Of a DNA stretch of 51,974 nucleotides, positions 1-8,681 are shown in pieces. The first letter of the stretch is position 1; each line of letters begins with the position of its first letter. This DNA comes from Bacillus albus (GTDB lineage: Bacteria > Bacillota > Bacilli > Bacillales > Bacillaceae_G): the NCBI RefSeq assembly GCF_001884185.1, contig NZ_MAOE01000093.1, positions 1 through 51,974 on the forward strand, read 5' to 3'. The position numbers and the translations under genes are program-made. The notes under the pieces are model-generated. The model searched no databases, was not told the DNA's origin, and saw only the letters and a program-made list of their open reading frames with translations.

Positions 1-275
1 ACGGCAAGTACACCAAGACCTGTTAATAAACCACCGAGTCCGCCTGCTACTCCTCCAGCTACAAGCCCTGTCGCTGAAAAGATATCCGCTTTATGTGCAG
101 TTTCATGATTTACTTTTTCACCCGATTTTTCTTCCAGGTGTTCAATTTCCTCTTGATCCTTTGCAATAGCTGAAATGTTATTAGCCGCATACCCTTTATC
201 TTTTAATTCATTAATAACGAGTGCTGCATCATCAATTGTTCTAAAAATACCTACTATTTTTCTATCTACATTCAT
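1..275 (-). CDS. general stress protein, YflT/GSP17M-like (partial, C-terminus outside window)
   Basis: The first 91 residues are visible and the gene runs off the left edge. The N-terminus (MNVDRKIVGIFRT) is followed by an alpha/beta segment that pairs 'IDDAALVINELKDKGY' with an 'ISAIAKD' strand, then a charged linker and a glycine-rich hydrophobic stretch (GLVAGGVAGGLGG) from about residue 70. This layout is typical of Bacillus YflT/general stress protein 17M relatives. The start is fixed by AACCTCCT (reverse strand AGGAGGTT) at 283-290. It lies 39 bp downstream of the 45-aa peptide gene and probably shares its sigma-B promoter at 534-558. Function in the family is unknown beyond general stress induction. 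Confidence 0.75.
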   Translation of the reverse strand, partial: MNVDRKIVGIFRTIDDAALVINELKDKGYAANNISAIAKDQEEIEHLEEKSGEKVNHETAHKADIFSATGLVAGGVAGGLGGLLTGLGVLA

Positions 276-314
276 AACTAGTAACCTCCTAAAGTTTTAT
301 ATCATTTATCTTTA

Positions 315-452
315 TTACTCTTCGTTTTTATATACACTAATTTTTTTATTCACATAACCATTTACAAAAAACGCCAATAATAAAAGAATTACAAGAGAAC
401 TACTTAACAAGTAAATGAAATCAAATGTAATATCCGTTATCATTTTATCCAT
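315..452 (-). CDS. 45-aa single-span membrane peptide, predicted sigma-B controlled
   Basis: A short gene with a GGAGA ribosome site just upstream of its ATG. The protein starts MDKMITDITFDFIY, has one hydrophobic helix at about residues 10-31 (LLSSSLVILLLLAFFV), and ends with a lysine-rich tail and KNEE, giving a probable N-out/C-in single-pass topology. It sits directly downstream of a sigma-B-type promoter and upstream of the YflT-like gene, so the two probably form a stress-induced unit. I do not recognise the family. Confidence 0.6.
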   Translation of the reverse strand: MDKMITDITFDFIYLLSSSLVILLLLAFFVNGYVNKKISVYKNEE

Positions 453-533
453 ATGTAACAGTCTCCTTTTTATTTAAAGTAAAAGTATAGAACCTTACAA
501 TTCATCTTCGGTCAATCTCTTTATGGTATATGT

Positions 534-558
534 ATACCCTTCCCAACCCTTTCTAAAC
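534..558 (-). promoter_or_regulatory. sigma-B promoter for the 45-aa peptide / YflT unit
   Basis: On the minus strand GTTTAG, 13 bp, GGGTAT. The established sigma-B consensus is GTTTAA-N12-14-GGG(A/T)AT, so only one base differs. It is back to back with another sigma-B-like promoter at 595-619. Confidence 0.75.
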
Positions 559-594
559 GTAAAAAACTATAATTATATTTTTTAAATTTTATAT

Positions 595-619
595 GTTTAA
601 CATCTTTTAAAACGGGTAC
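595..619 (+). promoter_or_regulatory. sigma-B promoter for the 83-aa protein
   Basis: GTTTAA, 13 bp, GGGTAC, located 42 bp before the start codon at 661. Sigma-B consensus with a single mismatch in the -10 region. Confidence 0.75.
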
Positions 620-660
620 GTTTATATTGTTATGCTTACTATACAGAAAGGAATATTACG

Positions 661-912
661 ATGAATGCCATTCAATCTACTACTATTCTTTATAATGAAA
701 CACCTACAATAACGCAGATTCATCATTTTTATGCTTTAATGACAACATTTCAAACGAATGTATTTATAGGTAAACATGGAGCACTTACTTCTATTAAAAA
801 CTTAAGCACATTAGTATCCTTTTTCCTTACTGTCAAAAAGAAAGAACTTGTATTATTTATCTTTGAAGGAATAGATGCAAAAAAAGCTTTAAGAACACTC
901 TTTCCTTCTTAA
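661..912 (+). CDS. small protein of unknown function, predicted sigma-B controlled
   Basis: An 83-aa cytosolic-looking protein with no signal peptide or membrane span, preceded by AAAGGA and a near-consensus sigma-B promoter. I do not recognise a domain. Residues 27-62 look like alternating strands and helices, and the middle is lysine-rich around 'TVKKKELVLF'. It is divergent from the 45-aa peptide/YflT unit, and its neighbour on the right is rsbK. By position and promoter it is a candidate member of the general stress regulon, which is an inference. Confidence 0.65.
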   Translation: MNAIQSTTILYNETPTITQIHHFYALMTTFQTNVFIGKHGALTSIKNLSTLVSFFLTVKKKELVLFIFEGIDAKKALRTLFPS

Positions 913-1115
913 AAGTTTTATGACCCCCTATTCCCTCGATTGTTACTTTTCATATATAGTTTTATATTTCAAAATGATTTCCTCTATGAAAAACGAACCC
1001 CCTAATACAATAGGGGGATTTCTAGTTTGGCCTTACGAAAACTGATATAATATATATTACGTTTTCATTCTTTACGATTGAAAACTTTTAATAATCTTGA
1101 AGGTAGGAATTTTTA

Positions 1116-3806
1116 ATGAAATCGAAAGCAAAATTTAGTATTCGTTACAAAATTATGGCTGGTTATTTAGTTATCATTTTGTTCTTACTTATTTCTTTCA
1201 TTATGCTAAACAATGAGATTTCCAGTTTACAAAAATCTCGTAATTTTATTATTGAGCACGATTTTAAAGTTCTTAATTTAACGAATCAAGTGGAGAAAGA
1301 TTTACTCACAATTGAAAATAAAGCGAAAGGATTTATCACTTCTAATGATGCAAATTACGTTCAATCCCTTAACGCTGCGGAAAAAGATTACGAAAAACAT
1401 TATCAAGATCTTTTAGCTCTATTAGAGGATAACCCTTCTCAGCAAGAAAAATTAAAACAGATTAATGAAAACATTACTAGTTGGATTAATAAAGAGATTC
1501 ACCCATTCATTACAAATCACAATAGTAATAACGTACAAGCAATCGACACGACTCAAATTCAATCACTACAATCGCAGCTAACGAACTTCCGTAGTGTAGA
1601 GGAACAACTAACGAAAAAAAGAGCTGCACAATTAGATACTGAAAATAATAAATTAGAGATTTGGTTATACAGCTTATTGTTCTTACTTTCTTGTATTTCC
1701 ATTATCATTTCACTCTATATTTCGAATTCCATTACAAAAACGATTAAAAATGTAATTCAAGCTATTAAATCCATTTCTTCTAAAGAAAAAATTACAGAAA
1801 GAATTCATGTAAACAGCCATGATGAAATAAAAGATCTAGCTCACACAACGAACCACTTACTAGACGAAATATCGAAAAGAGAGTGGTTGCAAACTGAGCT
1901 TGCAGAATTAATTTTAATGTATCAAGGTGTATCTTCTATTGAGATGTTAGGTAACAAAATTCTTAGTGGAATGATACAAAAAACGCAAACTTCTTGCGGT
2001 GCATTTTATGTACGTGAAGAAATTGAAGAAACTATCTACTATGTGAAAAAAGCTTCTTTCGCCGGTCAAGGTCCTGATGTTGGAAAACAGTCCATTAAAA
2101 TAGGTGAAGGCTTAATTGGGCAATGTGCTTTAGAAAAACAAAGCTTTATTCTTCGAGACATACCAGAAGAGTTTCGTTACGTTACTACTGGATTATTAGA
2201 AATACGCCCTAAAAATCTACTAGTCATCCCTATCTTATTTGAAGATGAAGTGATCGCAGTCATGGAGTTAGTAAGTGTAACTGAGATTTCAGACTTGCAT
2301 CAAGATTTAATTCAACAAACTGTTGATAATCTAGGTTTAACAATCCATAGCATTATGGGACGTATGCGAATTCAAACCCTTTTACATGAATCACAAGCAA
2401 TGACAGAAGAGCTGCAAGTTCAATCAGAAGAATTGCAAACGCAAGCTGAAGAACTACAAATGCAAGCGGAAGAATTACGAACAACGAATGAACAACTAGA
2501 GTCTAGAACGGAAGAGGCGGAGCAAAAGACAGCTGACTTACAAATTACTAAATCAGAATTAGAAGAAAAAGCAAGTGAGTTATTACGTAGCTCAAAATAC
2601 AAATCAGAATTTCTAGCAAATATGTCACATGAATTACGCACACCGTTAAATAGTATTTTACTATTATCTGAAATGTTAAAAGAAAATCATGATAATCATT
2701 TATCCGACGATGAAATTGAATTAGCAACTGTCATTCATTCATCAGGGAAAGATTTACTTACTTTAATTAATGACATACTTGATTTATCAAAAGTAGAAGC
2801 TGGGAAACTAGATGTGATTTTTGAAGCAACAAATATAAGTGACATGGCAGCAAGTATGCATCAAAACTTTTTACATATAGCTGCACAAAAAAATGTCGAA
2901 TTTACTGTTGAAGACAGTGATACGATTCCTGATCTATTTTATACAGATGCAAAACGGATTGAACAAATTATTAAAAACTTATTATCCAATGCATTTAAAT
3001 TCACGGAAACAGGATCCGTTTCTTTACATTTCGATTCAATAGCAACAACTAATTTAAGTCATGATATGCAGTCTATCAGTAATGATTGGATGAAAATTTC
3101 GGTAAAAGATACTGGTATTGGTATCGCTAAAGAACAGCATCAACTTATTTTCGAAGCCTTTCAACAGGCAGATGGCGCAACGATTCGGAAATATGGTGGT
3201 ACAGGCTTAGGGTTATCTATTTGTAAAGAATTTGCTAGGCTGTTAGGTGGTTGGATTACGTTAGAGAGTCATGTAGGAGAAGGCAGTACTTTCACTGTAT
3301 ATATTCCTAACCTTCCAAATGGATTAACTGATATACAAGTATCCAATTTAGAAGTTGCAGCAACGTTAGAAGATGTTATTCCTGCTGAAGTTGTGGAGGA
3401 GACTATCGTGACACCAGAAACAAATAACGTCTTCCAAGAGAAAACCATTTTAATTGTCGATGATGATCACCGAAATATATTTGCATTACAAAATGCATTA
3501 AAAAAACAACATGCCAACATTATTACTGCACAGAACGGCATAGAGTGTTTAGACATACTAAAAAACAATACAAATATTGACCTTATTTTAATGGATATTA
3601 TGATGCCGAATATGGACGGTTATGAAACGATGGAACATATCCGAATGAACTTAGGGTTACATGAAATACCTATTATCGCATTAACTGCGAAAGCAATGCC
3701 AAATGATAAAGAGAAATGTTTATCTGCTGGTGCTTCAGATTATATAAGTAAACCATTAAATTTACATCAACTTTATTCGGTAATGAGTGTATGGTTAATA
3801 AAATAA
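1116..3806 (+). CDS. rsbK: RsbK hybrid sensor histidine kinase controlling sigma-B
   Basis: An 896-aa membrane-bound hybrid kinase. Visible in order: TM1 (about 12-32), an extracytoplasmic CHASE3-like helical region (about 35-180), TM2 (about 181-203), HAMP (about 204-256), GAF (about 266-409), a glutamine/glutamate-rich coiled coil with heptads such as SEELQTQAEEL (about 430-488), HisKA with H505 in the H-box (MSHELRTP), HATPase (N-box near 614, DTGIGI near 665, GTGLGLSI near 694) and a C-terminal receiver with phospho-acceptor D827. In B. cereus, RsbK passes phosphate to the receiver of the PP2C phosphatase RsbY and so activates sigma-B (established). The adjacent rsbM and the convergent rsbY and sigB genes support the assignment. 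Confidence 0.93.
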   Translation: MKSKAKFSIRYKIMAGYLVIILFLLISFIMLNNEISSLQKSRNFIIEHDFKVLNLTNQVEKDLLTIENKAKGFITSNDANYVQSLNAAEKDYEKHYQDLLALLEDNPSQQEKLKQINENITSWINKEIHPFITNHNSNNVQAIDTTQIQSLQSQLTNFRSVEEQLTKKRAAQLDTENNKLEIWLYSLLFLLSCISIIISLYISNSITKTIKNVIQAIKSISSKEKITERIHVNSHDEIKDLAHTTNHLLDEISKREWLQTELAELILMYQGVSSIEMLGNKILSGMIQKTQTSCGAFYVREEIEETIYYVKKASFAGQGPDVGKQSIKIGEGLIGQCALEKQSFILRDIPEEFRYVTTGLLEIRPKNLLVIPILFEDEVIAVMELVSVTEISDLHQDLIQQTVDNLGLTIHSIMGRMRIQTLLHESQAMTEELQVQSEELQTQAEELQMQAEELRTTNEQLESRTEEAEQKTADLQITKSELEEKASELLRSSKYKSEFLANMSHELRTPLNSILLLSEMLKENHDNHLSDDEIELATVIHSSGKDLLTLINDILDLSKVEAGKLDVIFEATNISDMAASMHQNFLHIAAQKNVEFTVEDSDTIPDLFYTDAKRIEQIIKNLLSNAFKFTETGSVSLHFDSIATTNLSHDMQSISNDWMKISVKDTGIGIAKEQHQLIFEAFQQADGATIRKYGGTGLGLSICKEFARLLGGWITLESHVGEGSTFTVYIPNLPNGLTDIQVSNLEVAATLEDVIPAEVVEETIVTPETNNVFQEKTILIVDDDHRNIFALQNALKKQHANIITAQNGIECLDILKNNTNIDLILMDIMMPNMDGYETMEHIRMNLGLHEIPIIALTAKAMPNDKEKCLSAGASDYISKPLNLHQLYSVMSVWLIK

Positions 3807-3822
3807 GTGAGGTTTCGTTTCA

Positions 3823-4680
3823 GTGGAAAATAAGTATTATAATTTTGATCCATCTGTAGATATGGATAAGCGTACGAACTTAGAAATTGAATTACTATTA
3901 GAAGCGGTATTTAAACTATCTGGCTTCGATTTTCGCCAATATGCTCGTACATCTATTTATAGAAGAATTTGTAATCGAATGCAGATCTCTAATATCCCAA
4001 CCATTTCAAAGTTAATTGAAAAAGTAATTCATGAGGAAGGGTTTTTAGAACAGGTATTAAATGATTTCTCCATTAATGTAACTGAAATGTTCCGTAACCC
4101 TAACTTTTTTAAAGCGCTAAGAGAGCATGTCATTCCTGAATTAAAAAAGTATCCTGAAATTAGAATTTGGCATGCTGGATGCGCAACTGGTGAAGAAGTA
4201 TTATCCATGTCCATCTTACTTCACGAAGAAGGATTAAGTGAAAAAACTGTTATTTACGCAACAGATATGAATACAAATGTGTTAGAAAAAGCAAAACAGG
4301 GTATCCTTCCGTTAAATAAAATGCAAACTTATACGAAAAACTATTTACAAGCTGGCGGTACACAAGCATTTTCTAACTATTATTCAACAGATAATCGTTT
4401 TGCTTATTTTAATCCATCTCTTTTACAAAACATTATTTTTGCGCAGCATAATTTAGTAACTGATCAATCTTTTAATGAATTTCATATTATACTTTGCCGT
4501 AACGTTTTAATTTACTTTACGAGTAAACTTCAAAACCAAGTACAACAACTATTTTATGAAAGCTTAGGTCACAACGGATTCCTATGTTTAGGAAATAAAG
4601 AAACTCTCCGTTTTTCCGATATAATGCCGCATTATATCCAATTTAATCCGAACGAACAAATCTATCAAAAAATACAATAA
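3823..4680 (+). CDS. rsbM: RsbM, CheR-type SAM-dependent methyltransferase acting on RsbK
   Basis: A 285-aa CheR-family methyltransferase: N-terminal helical CheR domain, then a SAM-binding fold with motif I HAGCATGEE (about 117-125), an acidic motif at 'IYATDMN', and 'ILCRNVLIYF' near 222-231. The start is GTG, 16 bp after rsbK, preceded by a GTGAGGT ribosome site, so the two genes form an operon. In B. cereus this protein methylates RsbK and dampens sigma-B activity (established). No receptor-type chemotaxis genes are nearby, which fits a dedicated role in stress signalling. Confidence 0.9.
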   Translation: MENKYYNFDPSVDMDKRTNLEIELLLEAVFKLSGFDFRQYARTSIYRRICNRMQISNIPTISKLIEKVIHEEGFLEQVLNDFSINVTEMFRNPNFFKALREHVIPELKKYPEIRIWHAGCATGEEVLSMSILLHEEGLSEKTVIYATDMNTNVLEKAKQGILPLNKMQTYTKNYLQAGGTQAFSNYYSTDNRFAYFNPSLLQNIIFAQHNLVTDQSFNEFHIILCRNVLIYFTSKLQNQVQQLFYESLGHNGFLCLGNKETLRFSDIMPHYIQFNPNEQIYQKIQ

Positions 4681-4721
4681 AAGCGTATGAAATCCTCTGT
4701 TTGGATTTCATACGCTTTTTA
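4679..4721. terminator. bidirectional terminator between rsbM and rsbY
   Basis: A 15-bp perfect stem (AAGCGTATGAAATCC and its complement) with A and T tracts on both sides, placed between the convergent rsbM and rsbY stop codons. Confidence 0.9.
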
Positions 4722-5861
4722 TTTCGCATTCGCTTGTATCATAATGAGACACATATCATCTGATTGTGCTTCCTTCTGTTCTTCCTTGTAAAACCCTTCT
4801 ATCTCTTCTTCTAACTCTCCCCATTTCCTTTCTGTAAAAGTACGTAATTTCTCTTCAGCCTCAAACTCATCACTTGCAATTGCTTCAAGAACGCCATCTG
4901 TAAACAATACGATTTGAGCGTTCTTTTCAAAAGGTATAACTGTCTTTTCAACTTTTATTTCATCAAAAAATCCTACCGCACAACTCCCGCGATTTAGTTC
5001 CACTACATTTGTTTCATCAACTAAAACATATCCAGAAGGATGTCCTGCATTTACATATTCAATCGTTCTATCTTCTGTATTAACTACTAAGTATATCGCT
5101 GTAAAATAATATGGAATATCGTCATTCTCATTATGTAAAAGAGTCATATATTTATTTAAGTCTTTAATGACAAGTTCTGGATCGATTAAAGATTTAATCG
5201 TTTCACGTAATACAGACGAAATAAACATGCAAACTAATGAAGCAGATATACCATGTCCCATCACATCTAATAATATAATACCGTAGCGGTTTTCATCAAT
5301 TTTATACCAATAATACATATCTCCAGCTAATTTAAATGAAGGTAAGTAACTTGCTTCAATTTTTATATGATCTTCTCTTAATGGGCTACTTAATAAGTTT
5401 CTCTGTACTTGTGTAGCTAAATCTAGTTCATTGCGAAGGTTTTCTTCTTGTTCTTTATGCCAATTTAATTCCGATTTCAAGCGTAATGCTACACGCATAC
5501 GCGCTAACAATTCCACTTTATTTATCGGTTTCGTAATATAATCCATTGCGCCTATATCAAGCGCTTCAGCTAATTTATTCGCATCTTCTAAAGCTGTTAC
5601 AAAAATAATAGGAATATCTTTAAACTTCTCCTCGTTTTGTAATCGCCTACAAACTTCAAGTCCGTCAATTTCAGGCATCATAATATCTAATAGTATTAAA
5701 TCAATTTCATTATGCCTGGAAGAATCTTCTCCAAATTGAATGTATTCGAAAAGCTCTTGTGCAGAATTAAGCGATACAAGATCCTCATATCCGGCTTGTT
5801 TTAAAATTTTTTCGATTACAAAGATGTTAACCGGATTATCATCGACAATTAAAATGGACAC
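4719..5861 (-). CDS. rsbY: RsbY, receiver-domain PP2C phosphatase (anti-anti-sigma activator)
   Basis: A 380-aa protein with an N-terminal receiver (residues 1-120, D59 in LLDIMMP), a linker helix, and a C-terminal PPM/SpoIIE-type serine phosphatase (about 175-378) with metal-site motifs such as 'LLDVMGHGISASL' and 'FTDGVLEA'. It should dephosphorylate RsbV-P when its receiver is phosphorylated by RsbK (established in B. cereus). The start is GTG, preceded by AAAAGGGGAAATAACTT. It lies downstream of orf4 and is separated from it by a terminator, so it probably has its own promoter in 5862-5980. Confidence 0.93.
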   Translation of the reverse strand: MSILIVDDNPVNIFVIEKILKQAGYEDLVSLNSAQELFEYIQFGEDSSRHNEIDLILLDIMMPEIDGLEVCRRLQNEEKFKDIPIIFVTALEDANKLAEALDIGAMDYITKPINKVELLARMRVALRLKSELNWHKEQEENLRNELDLATQVQRNLLSSPLREDHIKIEASYLPSFKLAGDMYYWYKIDENRYGIILLDVMGHGISASLVCMFISSVLRETIKSLIDPELVIKDLNKYMTLLHNENDDIPYYFTAIYLVVNTEDRTIEYVNAGHPSGYVLVDETNVVELNRGSCAVGFFDEIKVEKTVIPFEKNAQIVLFTDGVLEAIASDEFEAEEKLRTFTERKWGELEEEIEGFYKEEQKEAQSDDMCLIMIQANAK

Positions 5862-5979
5862 AAGTTATTTCCCCTTTTCTTATATAAAATGTAAATCGAT
5901 TATCATTTTCTATTTTTCTAGTATTGCATACTCAGTTATAAAATGAAAATTTCCTACTCAAACACATTTATACAGCAAA

Positions 5980-6014
5980 AGAACAAACCCCCTAGATATG
6001 AGAGTTTGTTCTTT
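5980..6014 (-). terminator. terminator after orf4
   Basis: Inverted repeat AAAGAACAAAC / GTTTGTTCTTT, just downstream of the orf4 stop on the minus strand, ending in a T-rich stretch. Confidence 0.7.
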
Positions 6015-6025
6015 CACTCTATAAA

Positions 6026-6466
6026 TTAATTTAACACCATTGCTTTGTCACTTAAAAGACGATCTAACTCTTCCATATGATTTGTTTCATCTGCGATCAT
6101 ATCTTCTAACTTTACAACTAACTCTGTCATATTTAATTTCGCGGCCTGTTCTTTTCTCGTTTCATAACGCTTAATTGTTTCATATTCTGACTTCCTAGCT
6201 TCTTCTAACATTTCTCTAACATCTTCTACTTGTTTCACTGGTAAAGGGATCGTAGTAGGTGTACCACCTAACGTCTTAATTTTCTCCGCTAAATATAGGG
6301 CATGTCCTTGTTCATCACTAATTTCAGATTCAAAGAAAGGTTTTAACACTTGTCTATATATACCAGAAACTGTAGCAGCATTATGGTTATACATAATAAT
6401 TGCCGAGTATTCTCCTGCTAAATCTTCATTCAATCCTTCGATTAGTTCTTTTACATCGTGTGACAT
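6026..6466 (-). CDS. ferritin-like (bacterioferritin/Dps-type) stress protein, sigB-locus orf4
   Basis: A 146-aa four-helix ferritin-like protein. Carboxylate/histidine pairs spaced as in the ferritin superfamily are visible: E19 in 'LAGEYSAI', an 'SDEQGHALYL' helix (E-x-x-H type), a third-helix 'EYETIKRYE', and 'DETNHMEEL' in the last helix. It is the fourth gene of the B. cereus sigB cluster and carries its own sigma-B promoter at 6494-6518. Probable role: iron or hydrogen peroxide handling in stressed cells (inference from family). Ribosome site AGGAGGA before the ATG. Confidence 0.88.
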   Translation of the reverse strand: MSHDVKELIEGLNEDLAGEYSAIIMYNHNAATVSGIYRQVLKPFFESEISDEQGHALYLAEKIKTLGGTPTTIPLPVKQVEDVREMLEEARKSEYETIKRYETRKEQAAKLNMTELVVKLEDMIADETNHMEELDRLLSDKAMVLN

Positions 6467-6493
6467 TTTTATATCTCCTCCTATACTTAATAA

Positions 6494-6518
6494 CTACCCC
6501 TTTTCTCATGTTTTAAAC
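6494..6518 (-). promoter_or_regulatory. sigma-B promoter for orf4
   Basis: On the minus strand GTTTAA, 13 bp, GGGTAG, 28 bp upstream of the orf4 ATG. Matches the sigma-B consensus closely. Confidence 0.85.
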
Positions 6519-6535
6519 ATAACTCTTTAAATTTT

Positions 6536-7309
6536 TTATGTATCTAAAAACGCCGCTTGCTTCAATTTACTTATCGCTTGTCTTTTAATACGAGAAACGT
6601 GCATTTGTGAAATACCTAACCGTTCCCCTGTATCCTTTTGATTTAAATTCTCTTCAAATATATAATGAATAACACTCTTTTCCGTATCATTTAATACGTT
6701 AAAAATATCCTTTAAAACGAGACGCCTTTCTGTCTCTTCATATCCTTGCTCTACTTCACCTACAGATTCAATTCTTGCTACCGAACTGCCATCAGATGAA
6801 TTTTCAACTACATCATCTAAGGAAGATACTCGATAATTATTTTTCGCATCCATAATTTCTAGCACTTCCTCTTCGGATAGTCCTAAATGATCCGCAATCT
6901 CTATAATCTTCGGTGAACGTTGCAGATGATCTGTTAGCTCCTCTATCGCAAGTTTAATCTTCCCGCCTAAATCTTTAATTCGCCTTGGAACATGAATACC
7001 CCAAGTTTTATCACGTAAATACTTCTTTATTTCCCCTACTATCGTAGGTATTGCAAACGGCTCAAAAGCATTCCCTATCAAATAATCATACCTTCTTATT
7101 GCGCCTAAGAGCCCTAACATCCCTACTTGTATAATATCCTCATGCATCGGTCCACCTTTTGAATAGCGATATGCAATGGAATGTACGAGATTTTTATAGT
7201 GATGAACTAATCTTTCCTGTGCTTCATCACATTGGTTTTGTTGGAAGTCTGCAATTAGTTTAATAACGTCTTCTTTAGCAAGATTTGTAGGTTGAGATTG
7301 GATTTCCAT
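6536..7309 (-). CDS. sigB: RNA polymerase sigma factor SigB
   Basis: A 257-aa sigma-70 family factor of the SigB/F/G type: region 2 at about 40-110 (including HEDIIQVG and a YLRDKTWGIHVPRR-like segment into region 3), and a region 4 helix-turn-helix at about 220-250 ('NQKDTGERLGISQMHVSRI'). It directs the general stress response. The reading frame overlaps the end of rsbW by 35 bp, as expected for the rsbV-rsbW-sigB operon. ATG at 7309 is preferred because it sits 5 bp after GGTGGAG; the adjacent ATG at 7312 would be almost on top of it. Confidence 0.96.
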   Translation of the reverse strand: MEIQSQPTNLAKEDVIKLIADFQQNQCDEAQERLVHHYKNLVHSIAYRYSKGGPMHEDIIQVGMLGLLGAIRRYDYLIGNAFEPFAIPTIVGEIKKYLRDKTWGIHVPRRIKDLGGKIKLAIEELTDHLQRSPKIIEIADHLGLSEEEVLEIMDAKNNYRVSSLDDVVENSSDGSSVARIESVGEVEQGYEETERRLVLKDIFNVLNDTEKSVIHYIFEENLNQKDTGERLGISQMHVSRIKRQAISKLKQAAFLDT

Positions 7310-7757
7310 CATTCTCCACCTGCTCTCTTTGTATATATTTTGTCATTAAAACTGTCATGCCCTCATCATGCATAATTTGTATATTATCCATTAACGTATT
7401 AATTAAATATAAACCTAAACCATTTTCCGGCAAATGTTCTACTGGTTTACTAATATCATACGGACCAACTTTCTCTTTTAAGGTGCTAAAATCAAAGCTA
7501 ACCCCATTATCAGCAACCATAATTTCTAATCGATCTTCATATAGCCCAAAGACAATTGCAATTTCTCCAACATCTTCTTTGTATGCATGTTGTACAATAT
7601 TTGTACAAGCTTCACTAATCGCAATTTTCATATCTTCTATATCGTCATAAGCAAAGCCCATTCGATTCGCAACACCAGCCATTGTTAAACGAATAATAGC
7701 CACATATTCTGCCTTTGCAGGAATTTTCATTTCTATCTTTTCAAATCTCTCCATCAT
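7275..7757 (-). CDS. rsbW: RsbW anti-sigma-B factor / serine kinase
   Basis: A 160-aa GHKL-fold kinase. The N-box 'AISEACTNIVQHAY' (E49, N53), the G1 box 'DNGVSFDF', and 'ENGLGLYLINTLMD' are all visible. It binds SigB, or phosphorylates and inactivates RsbV (established). It overlaps sigB at its 3' end and starts 6 bp after the rsbV stop, giving tight translational coupling. Length is normal for the family. Confidence 0.95.
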   Translation of the reverse strand: MMERFEKIEMKIPAKAEYVAIIRLTMAGVANRMGFAYDDIEDMKIAISEACTNIVQHAYKEDVGEIAIVFGLYEDRLEIMVADNGVSFDFSTLKEKVGPYDISKPVEHLPENGLGLYLINTLMDNIQIMHDEGMTVLMTKYIQREQVENDGNPISTYKSC

Positions 7758-7763
7758 CCCTAG

Positions 7764-8102
7764 TCACCTTCTTTCTACTTTTTCAAAATCCGAATTCAAA
7801 TTTAATATTTCTGTTAGCCCTGTAATATCAAATAATCTTTTTAGTCTTTTAGATACACCAATAAATTCTAGTTTGCCATCATTTTTCTTAACCGCTTTTA
7901 ATAGAGCTATAAACACGCCTAAACCGGTACTATCCATATACTCTACCTCAGTAAAATCTACTACAATATGAACCTCTTTTTCACTTGCAATAGGCATCAT
8001 CTTATTTTTTAAATCTGATGCCGTATACGCATCAATCTCACCATTCAGTTGTACCGTATAACCTACATCATTTTGCAAAATATTTACTGCCAAATTCATC
8101 AT
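7764..8102 (-). CDS. rsbV: RsbV anti-anti-sigma factor (STAS domain)
   Basis: A 112-aa STAS protein with the conserved phosphorylation loop 'MDSTGLGVF' (S58) and an N-terminal 'GEIDAYTA' motif. When unphosphorylated it captures RsbW and frees SigB. It is the first gene of the sigB operon behind a sigma-B promoter at 8137-8161, so the operon is autoregulated. Two ATGs (8102 and 8099) follow AAGGGGGCGGA; either is possible. Confidence 0.95.
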   Translation of the reverse strand: MMNLAVNILQNDVGYTVQLNGEIDAYTASDLKNKMMPIASEKEVHIVVDFTEVEYMDSTGLGVFIALLKAVKKNDGKLEFIGVSKRLKRLFDITGLTEILNLNSDFEKVERR

Positions 8103-8136
8103 TTCCGCCCCCTTATCTCAAACTATTACTATGTAA

Positions 8137-8161
8137 TTACCCATAAAAATTAGTTTTAAAC
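8137..8161 (-). promoter_or_regulatory. sigma-B promoter of the rsbV-rsbW-sigB operon
   Basis: On the minus strand GTTTAA, 13 bp, GGGTAA, 35 bp upstream of rsbV. It provides the known positive autoregulation of sigB. Confidence 0.88.
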
Positions 8162-8298
8162 ATATTTTTTCATTTTCATTATAAATAAATTTTCTACCCC
8201 TTTCTCAGCTTAGCACTTAAATCGTACTAATAAATGTTTAAATCTTATAAATTTGTGTATGTATAATGTATAAACATTATTTTTAGGGGGATCTATCT

Positions 8299-8499
8299 AT
8301 GGAAGAGCACAACTTTAAAAAGGGAGATTTCGTTCAATTTTCTTATCGACACGATCATGCTACAAAATTAGTTGGTTCCATTATTAACATACTAACGAAT
8401 ACAATTGTAGTTGATATAGGTAATAGCGAGGACTTATCTCATATAGAACCAAGGCAAGTCGTAAGAATAAATAATTGTAAAAAGGTAACGATGGCTTAA
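8299..8499 (+). CDS. DUF2187 (YkvS-like) small protein
   Basis: A 66-aa basic protein preceded by AGGGGGA. It reads as a small beta-barrel: 'KKGDFVQF', a 'LVGSIINIL' strand, 'NTIVVDIG', and 'HIEPRQVVRINN' near the C-terminus. This matches the DUF2187/YkvS pattern of short Bacillus proteins (family recognised by pattern, function unknown). It is divergent from rsbV, and the shared intergenic region carries the rsbV sigma-B promoter on the other strand. No sigma-B promoter is evident for this gene. Confidence 0.7.
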   Translation: MEEHNFKKGDFVQFSYRHDHATKLVGSIINILTNTIVVDIGNSEDLSHIEPRQVVRINNCKKVTMA

Positions 8500-8526
8500 T
8501 ACATAATAGAAAGTGTAATTTTAATG

Positions 8527-8549
8527 AGTGGAGGTTCTTCATCCTCCAC
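8527..8549 (+). other. hairpin-forming inverted repeat after the DUF2187 gene
   Basis: GTGGAGG...CCTCCAC stem flanked by GA/TC, without a T-run. Possibly an RNA stabilising hairpin ahead of the true terminator at 8571. Confidence 0.4.
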
Positions 8550-8570
8550 TCATTCCTATGTAAAATACAT

Positions 8571-8610
8571 AAAAAAAGCATCCAAATTAGTTTAATTGGA
8601 TGCTTTTTTT
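8571..8610. terminator. bidirectional terminator
   Basis: AAAAAAAGCATCCAA, loop, TTGGATGCTTTTTTT. It serves the DUF2187 gene on the plus strand and the glsB-type gene on the minus strand. Confidence 0.9.
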
Positions 8611-8681
8611 ATGTATTTTTATGAGCTTATTAACCTTATAGTCATATATAACAAACTTAAGATTACTATTCATTATCATAC

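Noticed and set aside
2420-2641. Minus-strand frame opposite the rsbK coiled coil
   Set aside because: It mirrors a low-complexity Glu/Gln-rich coding region (Ser/Cys-rich shadow) and has no ribosome site.
8527-8549. Terminator right after the DUF2187 gene
   Set aside because: The hairpin lacks a T-run; the better terminator is at 8571-8610.
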